DNA from: Terriglobia bacterium
GTDB taxonomy: Bacteria; Acidobacteriota; Terriglobia; JAIQFV01
DNA length: 64,000 nucleotides
Assembly: GCA_020072965.1 (NCBI GenBank)
Contig: JAIQFY010000012.1
Coordinates: forward strand, 1-64,000
Direction of reading: 5' to 3'
This document shows, piece after piece, positions 17,475-25,030 of this stretch. Under the pieces are notes generated by a model. It saw nothing but the letters and a program-made list of their open reading frames with translations, made no database searches and was not told the DNA's origin. A program made the position numbers and the translations under genes. Every line of letters starts with the position of its first letter. The stretch's first letter is position 1.

Positions 17475-18350
17475 TCAAAATGGGAGGCTGCCGCCCATAT
17501 CGAGAATATGTCCCTTGCAACCACGCCGCGAGCAGATCTGGACAACGCCGCCGCCGCGAACGATCATTGGGACCATGGGAGCCTGGCACTCGGGGCAACT
17601 CGAAGCTCCAATCAACTCCGTGTGACAATGGGGACAGAAAAAATTCAATACGGCGTCCGGCGGAATCTTGAATTCCGATTCGACAGTGTAACTTCCATAC
17701 AAACAGGACAAGCGCAGCCAACCATGCTCATCTCCGAAAGAGACCGTCACGCGGATTGAAGAATAGCCATCCACGGGATGATCCGAGTCCATCAAGCTGT
17801 GGTTGCAGCGGGGACAGCCCACCTCGACGGCGAAGATCCGCTGGTCGCGGAAGATCTCCACCTTGTCAAGGCCGGCCTTGGCCTTTTCCACAATCTCTTT
17901 GACTTTGACGGGGCTCACATTGGAGAAATAGTGTCCGTCCACCACGACAATAGGCCCCAGGGCACAGGCCCCCAGGCAGTTGACGGTTTCCAGCGTGAAC
18001 TCGCGATCCGCGGTGGTTTCCCCCACCGCAACCCCGAGCTCCCGTTTGAACTTTTCTCCAACCGCGGCGCCACCTCGAACGTGGCACGCCGTCCCGAGGC
18101 ATACCGACGTCAGATGTTTTCCACGCGGCTTCAGGCTGAAGGAACGATAGAACGTGGCAACCCCGTAGATATCCACGAGAGAGCGGCCGGTCTGTTCCGC
18201 GACGGTCTTCAACGCTTCGGCAGGGAGATAACCATACCGGGATTGAATCTCCTGGAGTATAGAGATCAGCCCGCCCCGGTCACCCGCATGTTTCTCGATG
18301 ATGCCGGAGACGCTTATTCCAATGACGCCTGAAATGGTCTCTGTGGTCAT
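17475..18350 (-). CDS. NuoE-like [2Fe-2S] protein with C-terminal zinc-ribbon extension
   Basis: A 291-residue protein. Residues ~10-165 are a thioredoxin-fold NuoE/HoxE domain with cluster ligands Cys84, Cys89 (CLGTAC) and Cys125, Cys129 (CLGAC). The remaining ~125 residues are unusual for NuoE and carry CxxC pairs at 179/182, 239/242 and 252/255 plus Cys273 and 278, suggesting one or two zinc ribbons or further Fe-S sites. NuoE partners NuoF in complex I and in soluble NAD-linked hydrogenases and bifurcating enzymes. It is transcribed leftward, 57 bases after the Cys-rich gene and 63 before the NuoF-GltD gene, so all are likely one transcript. The role of the extension is unknown. Confidence 0.88.
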   Translation of the reverse strand: MTTETISGVIGISVSGIIEKHAGDRGGLISILQEIQSRYGYLPAEALKTVAEQTGRSLVDIYGVATFYRSFSLKPRGKHLTSVCLGTACHVRGGAAVGEKFKRELGVAVGETTADREFTLETVNCLGACALGPIVVVDGHYFSNVSPVKVKEIVEKAKAGLDKVEIFRDQRIFAVEVGCPRCNHSLMDSDHPVDGYSSIRVTVSFGDEHGWLRLSCLYGSYTVESEFKIPPDAVLNFFCPHCHTELIGASSCPECQAPMVPMIVRGGGVVQICSRRGCKGHILDMGGSLPF

Positions 18351-18407
18351 AGCTGCCTTAGTCCGGAGGTGTTCCGCGTCCGGCTCCGAAAGGATGTACC
18401 GTCCTGC

Positions 18408-18779
18408 TTATCGGTACTCCACACAGTGCCAAACCCCTCCTTCGGGCTTTGGAAATGTGCAGCCTGTCAGTTTGTCACAACTGGCGCAGAGCCCGGGAAA
18501 CTTGCTGGGGTCGGCCGTTCCCGTCACAACACGATTCGCCCGGAAACGATCTGTCTTGGAAAGGTCAACTGGGACCTTCGCCTGAATGGGTGGAAACGGC
18601 GCGTACTCCCCGCATTCGACGGGAGGGTGGTCGAGGTCCCTTGGAAAGGTACAATTGGGCCCTTCGACACACGAAGCGCACAAACCGCCGTATACTTCGA
18701 TGACCGCTTCCTGGGCCGCAGTTTTGCCCAAAGAGTGGTGCTCTACTTCCGGGATGACTTTTCTCAGCGTGGATGACAT
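18408..18779 (-). CDS. Small Cys-rich protein with duplicated motif
   Basis: A 123-residue soluble protein of unknown function, first gene of the leftward redox operon. It holds two copies of one motif: GLCASCVEGPNCTFP ending in VECGEY (about residues 32-58) and GLCASCDKLTGCTFP ending in WHCVEY (about 95-122). Each copy has four Cys spaced like a metal or Fe-S site. The duplication and conserved aromatic positions point to two small metal-binding units on one chain. Its place ahead of the NuoE-like gene suggests an accessory or electron-transfer role in the complex. I do not recognise a named family. Confidence 0.7.
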   Translation of the reverse strand: MSSTLRKVIPEVEHHSLGKTAAQEAVIEVYGGLCASCVEGPNCTFPRDLDHPPVECGEYAPFPPIQAKVPVDLSKTDRFRANRVVTGTADPSKFPGLCASCDKLTGCTFPKPEGGVWHCVEYR

Positions 18780-19250
18780 TTTTACCTACCTGCCTCCCCT
18801 TGTGGTTAATCTTCTTAGAAATCTGGAGGCATCCATCAGCCATCTTGACCGCAGGGGAGGGGTCTGGTTGTCGGCTGATGCATGCCCCCTCATGAACAGG
18901 TCCTCTTCAGACCATGACTTGCTCTGGGTGTGACACCTAATCGCACCCAATAAGACTTATCGCAACTGTTTGACCAAACTCTCGGTGATGAGCGATGGAG
19001 GAGAAAGTTGCAAGGATGGAGTGAAAGAGGTGACTTAACTCCGTGTAGGGAATGTGGTTGCCAGGAGAGGCCTTATCCCTCCATTTCACCCCTCAAGAAG
19101 AGCGTCTCAGAATCTTGACGTTGAGATGCGGGGAGTTTTCGACCACCGGAGAGAATCTCTCCAGCAGAGAGGCCAGCGCGAGCATTTAACGTGAGGGTGC
19201 GACTCAGTGCTGTTCTGGGGGGTAATGAATGACTCGAGGTAGGCGGGTGT
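18780..19250. other. Leader/promoter region of the redox operon
   Basis: No gene recognised. It separates the response-regulator gene from the redox operon on the same strand and should hold the operon promoter. A perfect 6-bp inverted repeat occurs at 19148-19153/19157-19162 (loop AAT), without a T tract. The leftward strand was scanned for a -24/-12 sigma-54 promoter because of the neighbouring NtrC-type regulator; nothing convincing was found. Confidence 0.35.
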
Positions 19251-20603
19251 TCAGTCAATGGGGGACGGGAAGTCTTTGAGTTTCTCCCGGAGAGTTTTAC
19301 GATCGATTCCGAGGATTACGGCGGCGCGGGTTTTGTTGCCTCCGACGCTTTCCAGCACATTGTGAATATACTCCGTCTCGACCTCGGCCAGGGTTCGATC
19401 CAGCCCGCTGCCTCGCAGTGCCGAGAACCGCATGAGTGAGGGCAGATCGGGCACCTCGATCAATTCGCCTTCGGTCATCACCACGAGTCGCTGGACCACA
19501 TTCTCCAGTTCGCGCACGTTCCCCGGCCAGTGGTAGTTGCGGAGCACCTCCAGGGCATTTTCAGAAAAATGGGGTACGGGTTTGCCGAGCTCCTTTGCAA
19601 ATTTTGCCGTGAAATGGTTGGTCAGAAGGAGAATGTCGTCCCCGCGCTCGCGCAAGGGGGGAATATCAATGGAAATAATATTGAGTCGAAAATACAAATC
19701 CTGCCGAAAGGCCTCTTTCTTCACCAGGGCCTGCAGATCCTTATTGGTCGCCGCGAGAATTCTGACATCCACTTTTCGAGTTCGGCTCGAACCCACCATG
19801 CAGACTTCTTTGTCCTGGAGGACTCGCAGCAGTTTCACCTGCATGCCCAGGCTGGTTTCGCTGACCTCGTCGAGAAAGATCGTGCCTCCGTCGGCGGTCT
19901 GAAAAAAGCCGGCACGGGTCTCGGTGGCGCCAGTGAAGGCCCCTTTGAGATGACCGAAGAGCTCGCTTTCGAGCAGTTCTTCCGGAATCCCGCCGCAGTT
20001 GACCGGGACGAATGAGGCCGACGCGCGCGGACTGTTATAGTGAATGGCGCGCGCAACGAGTTCCTTACCTGAACCGCTTTCCCCGGTAATCAGCACGGTG
20101 GCCAGCGTAGTGGTTGCCTTGCTGATGGCGACCGAGACTTTCTTCATGGCTTCGGACTCGCCGATCATCCCGAGCTGTGTTGGCAGAGGAGGGGGAAGCT
20201 GATCGGATCCCGACCTCCGCATGTGCAGCTTATCGAGGGCCCGGGAGACGGCGGAAAACAGCTCGTCGTCAGTAAAGGGTTTGACCAGATAGTCTTCGGC
20301 CCCTGACCGGACCGCTTCGACCGCCCCTCCGATCGAGGGATATCCGGTGATCATCATGACTTCGGTGTCTTTGAAGTTCTCCCGCACGTGCCGGATCAAA
20401 TCCAGGCCGCTGATCTTAGGCATTTTGAGGTCGGTGATGACCAGGTCAACGGCAGTGGCATCCAGAATGTGAATTGCCTCCGTCACTCCGGGAGCGGTGA
20501 AAACCCGATATCCCTTGGAGGCGAGGTTTCGCTGGAGAACCTCCAGGGTTTCCGGCGCATCATCGACCACCAGAATCTGTTCCTTATCACTCGAAGATGC
20601 CAT
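19251..20603 (-). CDS. NtrC-family sigma-54-dependent response regulator
   Basis: Predicted 450-residue regulator: receiver domain (about 8-120, phospho-acceptor Asp58 in TDLKMP), AAA+ domain (about 140-370, Walker A GESGSGKE and the sigma-54-contact loop GAFTGA), and a Fis-type helix-turn-helix at the C-terminus (GGNKTRAAVILGIDRKTLRE). It should activate -24/-12 promoters when phosphorylated by the kinase encoded upstream, whose 3' end it overlaps by 17 bases. Start at 20603 (MASSSDKEQILVV) fits the receiver fold; an upstream extension is non-homologous. The target is unknown; the redox operon lies immediately downstream in the same direction. Confidence 0.93.
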   Translation of the reverse strand: MASSSDKEQILVVDDAPETLEVLQRNLASKGYRVFTAPGVTEAIHILDATAVDLVITDLKMPKISGLDLIRHVRENFKDTEVMMITGYPSIGGAVEAVRSGAEDYLVKPFTDDELFSAVSRALDKLHMRRSGSDQLPPPLPTQLGMIGESEAMKKVSVAISKATTTLATVLITGESGSGKELVARAIHYNSPRASASFVPVNCGGIPEELLESELFGHLKGAFTGATETRAGFFQTADGGTIFLDEVSETSLGMQVKLLRVLQDKEVCMVGSSRTRKVDVRILAATNKDLQALVKKEAFRQDLYFRLNIISIDIPPLRERGDDILLLTNHFTAKFAKELGKPVPHFSENALEVLRNYHWPGNVRELENVVQRLVVMTEGELIEVPDLPSLMRFSALRGSGLDRTLAEVETEYIHNVLESVGGNKTRAAVILGIDRKTLREKLKDFPSPID

Positions 20604-22419
20604 TGTACTCAACCCCTTTTTCGTGCAACCCAAAGGAGACCGGCAGGAGAATCTCAAACCGCGAGCCGTGACCCACTTCGCTTTCCACCTTGATCGACCC
20701 GCCATGAGCGGTCACAATCCCATGCACCACCGGCAAGCCCAGGCCGGTCCCTTCCCCGATTTCCTTGGTGGTGAAGAAGGGAATGAAAATCTGTTGCAGG
20801 ACTTCCTTGCTCATTCCCGTTCCGGTGTCTTCCACGATGAGAGAGACGTGGCTGTTCGAGGCCATCGTCTTGATGGTCAGCCGGCCGCCCTCCGGCATGG
20901 CTTGCAGCGCATTGACCACCAGATTGACCAGCACTTGGTGGAGTTGAGAGGGATCGGCGGTCACCTTGGGTAGATCGGGATGCAGATCACGCACGAGCTC
21001 GATCCCCGCTTTGATGCATCGAGCCTCAAGAAAGTAGAGGCCATCTTCAACCATCTGATTCAAGTCGACTTTGTCGGTCCGGGGAGGCAGCTGCCGTGAA
21101 AACAGCATGAGTTTCCTGACCACCTCGCGGGCGTGGAGCGTTGCTGCGACGATTTTTTCAAGATCCTGACCCGTCTGCGGAGGCAACTCCGCAGATTTTA
21201 TGGCCAGTTGGGCAAATCCCAGAATACTGCCAAGGGGTTCATTCAACTCGTGGGCAACCCCCGCAGACAGCTGGCCGATCGTGGCCAACCGGTCGGCATG
21301 ACGGAGCTGTTCCTGCAGCTTGATTTTTTCCTCGTCCGCGCGGAGACGCTCGATGAGAAGAACCACCTCCTTGGCCACGGTGTCGATCAAGCTTCGCTCT
21401 TCCTCGAGGAAAGGCCCTTCGTCGATTTCCGGCCTCTGTTCCGAGTAGGTCACCTCGACAATCCCCCGAGGGTTTCCGTTGGCGATAATCTCAGCCTTCT
21501 GCTGATGACATCCTTCCTGGAAACTGATTGAAGCGTAGGTCCGGCCATCGAGAATGATCCGGGCCGAGGCAATCTCCGGATACAACCAGGCGGGAGGAAG
21601 CAGGGCCACAATGCCATAAAGGACATCCTCCTGAGAAACCCCCTGACGCCCCACCCACTGAGAAATGCCGTACAGGCACGTCAACTCTTTAACTCGTTCC
21701 CGAAGTTTCACCTGAGTGATCCGGTGGACGAGCGCGACTCCCAATATTTGCGCGATCCCTTCGTATAGCTCGACTTGATCTCTTGAGAAGAAGTTCGGAC
21801 GAGCGCTTTTCATCTCGATCAAACCGATCTTCTTTTGATCATCCATGATTGGAATCATGGTCAGGGATCGAAGACCTCCCGGGGCGGGCGAGAGCCGCCG
21901 CGAGATCTCCTTCTGTGCCGGCGAGCGATCCTTTGAGAGGTTTTGCACATCGCCAGTCCAGAGGCTTCCCTTTTCTGTGAGGGCCGGAAGGACGGATGGA
22001 CGGCCACGCCCCATGAGCGCCGAGCGCCACGCCTTCAGCGGGGGATCCTGTTTGCGGTCACCGTCCCGGAGGTTTCCGATCACCTGCCGGTCCGGAATAA
22101 CTTCGTATTGAAACGGGGGCTTGCGACGTCGTTGCAATTCAGTTCGGTAGCAATTGTCGTGCTCTTCCAGTTGAATCGCGACAGAGTCACACTTGGAAGA
22201 AGTCAATAGGATCCCTGAGACCTCCCGCAGAAAATCGATTCGCAGGAGACCGCGTGTTGCCAGCTGAAGAATTCGACTCGACATGTCCCGGAAATCGTGG
22301 ATACGATGGGGGACAGGAGCCTGTGAGTGTGTTTGTCGTGATTTGATGTTTCCTGGCGGCATTGCAGTCGGTGGGAGAAGGCCTTCCCCTCGGTTCGCAT
22401 ACTTGTTGACGGCGACCAT
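20587..22419 (-). CDS. GAF-domain sensor histidine kinase
   Basis: A 610-residue kinase without membrane segments, so probably a cytosolic sensor. Two GAF-like regions (about 50-230 and 245-360) precede a HisKA domain with phospho-acceptor His390 in SAGVAHELNEPLGS and a HATPase domain (N box LVNLVVNALQAMPEGG, G boxes EDTGTGM and GEGTGLGLPVVHG). It pairs with the NtrC-type regulator by direct overlap. GAF domains bind small ligands, haem or Fe-S cofactors; the signal cannot be read from sequence. The start at 22419 is the most upstream ATG and the first ~45 residues are not conserved, so the true start could be internal. Confidence 0.9.
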   Translation of the reverse strand: MVAVNKYANRGEGLLPPTAMPPGNIKSRQTHSQAPVPHRIHDFRDMSSRILQLATRGLLRIDFLREVSGILLTSSKCDSVAIQLEEHDNCYRTELQRRRKPPFQYEVIPDRQVIGNLRDGDRKQDPPLKAWRSALMGRGRPSVLPALTEKGSLWTGDVQNLSKDRSPAQKEISRRLSPAPGGLRSLTMIPIMDDQKKIGLIEMKSARPNFFSRDQVELYEGIAQILGVALVHRITQVKLRERVKELTCLYGISQWVGRQGVSQEDVLYGIVALLPPAWLYPEIASARIILDGRTYASISFQEGCHQQKAEIIANGNPRGIVEVTYSEQRPEIDEGPFLEEERSLIDTVAKEVVLLIERLRADEEKIKLQEQLRHADRLATIGQLSAGVAHELNEPLGSILGFAQLAIKSAELPPQTGQDLEKIVAATLHAREVVRKLMLFSRQLPPRTDKVDLNQMVEDGLYFLEARCIKAGIELVRDLHPDLPKVTADPSQLHQVLVNLVVNALQAMPEGGRLTIKTMASNSHVSLIVEDTGTGMSKEVLQQIFIPFFTTKEIGEGTGLGLPVVHGIVTAHGGSIKVESEVGHGSRFEILLPVSFGLHEKGVEYNGIFE

Positions 22420-22537
22420 CGTCTCCGTGGATCACCAGTGTATCACGGTTGGGGAAGTGACGGATATGGTGTGTCGCCCTTCCTGACCCGTTGGCCGGTC
22501 GGACGGCGACCTCGCGCTGGATCTGCCAGCCATCGAA

Positions 22538-22939
22538 TCACGCCATGATTTTCCGGATCCCGTCTCGCAGCAGGGGCACATTGAAATTGATCAGGAAACC
22601 CTGCCTTTTTCTGCTCAGTCTGAGGGTGGTGAGGAGTTGGGCTTCATGGAGTGGGGTGATTGCTTCCGCCGCTTTGATTTTAACTACCAGTTGATCATCC
22701 ACAAGCATATCGAGCCTCAAGCCTCCCTCCAGCCGAATTCCATCATAGACAATCGGAATGACAACTTGATTCTGTACGTTGGCTCCGCGTCTTTTCAGCT
22801 CGTATGAGAGGCAAACCTCATAGACTGATTTGACCAAGCCGGGCCCAAGAATTCTGTGAACGTTGAATGCGGCATCAAGCGTGAGGGTCGCGGCACATTC
22901 GGTTTCGAGCGACAGGGATTCGAACCTAGACATGGGCAT
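22538..22939 (-). CDS. GxxExxY-type protein
   Basis: A 133-residue protein of the GxxExxY family, common in environmental bacteria and of unknown function, with a fold related to PD-(D/E)XK nucleases. The name motif appears as GPGLVKSVYEVCLSYEL, with Lys where Glu is usual. The IKAAEAITPLHEAQLLTTLRL segment is a clear family match, although the usual E-x-K of the core reads VVKIKA here. The substitutions could mean loss of nuclease-like activity. It lies upstream of the kinase gene on the same strand but 118 bases away, and may be independent. Confidence 0.8.
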   Translation of the reverse strand: MPMSRFESLSLETECAATLTLDAAFNVHRILGPGLVKSVYEVCLSYELKRRGANVQNQVVIPIVYDGIRLEGGLRLDMLVDDQLVVKIKAAEAITPLHEAQLLTTLRLSRKRQGFLINFNVPLLRDGIRKIMA

Positions 22940-23161
22940 GCCTTCGTGAGGGGGTGGTTGAAGAAAGGGGGGCGAAGTTAAGGGGGGGACGAATACCTTC
23001 CAGCGCCAACATTATCGACTTCTTTGAATCGCGTCAAGGTTTAATACGCCAATCCATAAATATGGTGACGCATTTGCAGTGCGCATGCTTGCTTGCACTT
23101 TAGCTCCGCCTAGCTTGCTGCGCGGTGCGAATGCGCGCAAAGCAAGATTCACGTTAGGAAA

Positions 23162-23179
23162 GCGGCAGCGAACTGCCGC
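23162..23179 (-). terminator. Hairpin after the aminoacyl-PG operon
   Basis: On the leftward strand a 7-bp GC stem (23162-23168 with 23173-23179) closes a TTCG tetraloop, followed by TTTCC. It lies about 40 bases after the flippase stop codon. The short T tract makes this a weak terminator call. Confidence 0.4.
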
Positions 23180-23216
23180 ACTCCAAACTGCGGGTTCTGG
23201 ATTTTGGAATTCAGAC

Positions 23217-24266
23217 TTAGTTCATGCCGAGCCGCAACCGGGCGATCTCTTTCCGAATGGCCAGCAGGGTCGTTCCGCTTTGACTCAAGGCGACGAATCC
23301 AAGGATCCAGAGCGGAAAGGTCAACAGGACAAATACAACGACGGAGAAACCGGTGGCAAGCGTCTTGTCCACGCCAAACAAAGTCAAACCCACCACCGTG
23401 AAGAACTGGTAGGTGCCCACGTTGGCGGGGGCATTGGGCAAGGCCGTCCCCAGATGCACAATCAAAAAGACGGCGGCGCCCACCCACAACGAGAGCGGCA
23501 ATCCGTACGCCCACATGACCAACCAGAATGACATCGCCTGAATCCCCAGCATGAACAGGGAAACCATCGCGGCCAGGTAAAACGGGCGCGACAGGCCGAT
23601 CGCCTTCAAGCCGCGGGCAAGGCCGGTCACCACCGAGCCCGCTCGACGCCACAATCCCGGGCCCTCCGACTTTTCATCGCGCGGTTTGAGGTCGGCCCTT
23701 TGGCTGCGCAGGACGATTAACACGAACAAAACGGTCGCTATTAAAACGATGACGCCCAAGGCATCGCCGGCCTCAAGGAGATTCCTTGGCAAGGGAATGA
23801 GGATGGCAGTGAGCCCGATGGCCAGAGCCATCCAGACACCGTCCAGCCAGCGCTCCACCATCATGGAAGGAACAACCGCCGTCAGCGGGACACGAATCCA
23901 GCGGGATACCAGGTAGGCGCGAACTAACTCGCCAAAACGCATCGGCAGTACTTCATTGGTAAAGAGTCCCACATAGATTGCCTGTGTCGAGCGAAGGACG
24001 GATGGGCGCCCCACCGGGACGAGTAATAGGGTCCACCGCCAACCTTGAGCGACATAGTTCAGAACATCAAGGAGGATGGCTAAGGCGACAAACCCCCAGC
24101 GGATGGTCTTTATGTTCTGGAAGAGGCCTTCTACGCGAATATCATGAAAGACCCAGACCAGGCAGGCCAGGGCGATGGCGTATCCAGCCGTCGGCTGAAT
24201 CCACCGCCGGACCCCTCCCGGCCGATGGAGAGATGCATCCTTCACTGCGTCGCTGACAGGATCCAT
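23217..24266 (-). CDS. MprF flippase-like integral membrane protein (LPG synthase TM family)
   Basis: A 349-residue polytopic protein of the UPF0104/LPG-synthase transmembrane family, matching the N-terminal flippase half of MprF. About eight hydrophobic segments are visible, with the conserved pieces GLFTNEVLPMRFGELVRAYL and LPNAPANVGTYQ. In MprF this half moves lysyl-phosphatidylglycerol to the outer leaflet. Its start overlaps the preceding hydrolase gene by 25 bases, which is itself coupled to the synthase gene, so the three form one operon. Stand-alone members also occur with glycolipid genes, but context favours aminoacyl-lipid translocation. Inner membrane. Confidence 0.85.
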   Translation of the reverse strand: MDPVSDAVKDASLHRPGGVRRWIQPTAGYAIALACLVWVFHDIRVEGLFQNIKTIRWGFVALAILLDVLNYVAQGWRWTLLLVPVGRPSVLRSTQAIYVGLFTNEVLPMRFGELVRAYLVSRWIRVPLTAVVPSMMVERWLDGVWMALAIGLTAILIPLPRNLLEAGDALGVIVLIATVLFVLIVLRSQRADLKPRDEKSEGPGLWRRAGSVVTGLARGLKAIGLSRPFYLAAMVSLFMLGIQAMSFWLVMWAYGLPLSLWVGAAVFLIVHLGTALPNAPANVGTYQFFTVVGLTLFGVDKTLATGFSVVVFVLLTFPLWILGFVALSQSGTTLLAIRKEIARLRLGMN

Positions 24267-25030
24267 TCAATGCCTCTTCGAAGAGCGCCAAGGAACGCCG
24301 TTGTGTTTCCATCAAAGCGGTGATCGTTGGCTTCAATCAGTTCAAACCGCTTGGGCTCCTTTGCGGCTGAAAACAGGTCCCGGGCCGTTGACACAGGCAC
24401 GTATTCATCGTGGCTCGATTGGATCATCCATAAAGGGAGGGGAGTCACCTGCGGGAGATATTCGGCGCTTCGAAACCGGGGTTCCTGGGGGATTTCTTTG
24501 GTCACATAAGTCAGGTAATCCGCTAACCGCCATCCCAGAATATTGACAGGGCCCAGGCCGATGGTGACCAGCCCATCAAAGGTCTTCCTGTTCTCTGGAC
24601 CGGCCGCTCCAAGCAGGCATAATCCTGCCCCTTCCGACCACCCCACCAGGGTCAAACGATCTTTCTTGTCCTTCACAATCAGTTCTGCAATCAACCTGAA
24701 ATCACTCATTACGTCCGTTACTGTCAGGCCGGTCTTCCCGCTGAAGCCTTCGAGATACCGTTTTGTATCGAGCGCATAGACATCATATCCCCAGGAGGCC
24801 ATCGTCTCCGCGATCGTGATGGCGAAGCCTCGCCAACCTCCATCTCCTGGAACAAATAGAATCTTTAGGTGAGGAGTAGTTGTGGAAGGGCTCCCAGCAA
24901 TAATGTAGACGTCTTGTTTTTGACCACGAATGATCCATGTGTGTTGGACTGGCTTTGGTTTCCCCGCAAAACAAGTTGCCTCCGCCGCAAGGAGAAAGAG
25001 AAAAGTGGAGGCGATGAATCGTCTAGCCAT
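24242..25030 (-). CDS. VirJ/AcvB-family exported serine hydrolase (likely aminoacyl-PG hydrolase)
   Basis: Predicted 262-residue exported protein with a signal peptide (about residues 1-22). It matches the VirJ/AcvB alpha/beta hydrolase domain: VPGDGGWRG near 60, nucleophile Ser132 in GWSEGAG, Asp208 in SSHDEYVP and His237 in NDHRFDGN form a full triad. Agrobacterium AcvB hydrolyses lysyl-phosphatidylglycerol in the periplasm and is encoded beside lpiA (mprF); the same arrangement is seen here between synthase and flippase genes, which supports that function. The start at 25030 overlaps the synthase stop by eight bases and has AGGAG upstream. The protein has one domain, unlike the longer AcvB. 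Confidence 0.85.
   Translation of the reverse strand: MARRFIASTFLFLLAAEATCFAGKPKPVQHTWIIRGQKQDVYIIAGSPSTTTPHLKILFVPGDGGWRGFAITIAETMASWGYDVYALDTKRYLEGFSGKTGLTVTDVMSDFRLIAELIVKDKKDRLTLVGWSEGAGLCLLGAAGPENRKTFDGLVTIGLGPVNILGWRLADYLTYVTKEIPQEPRFRSAEYLPQVTPLPLWMIQSSHDEYVPVSTARDLFSAAKEPKRFELIEANDHRFDGNTTAFLGALRRGIEWILSATQ

Noticed and set aside
18780-19250. Sigma-54 (-24/-12) promoter for the redox operon
   Set aside because: The best leftward candidate near 19050-19065 has TGGCA but lacks the GC at -12 spacing.
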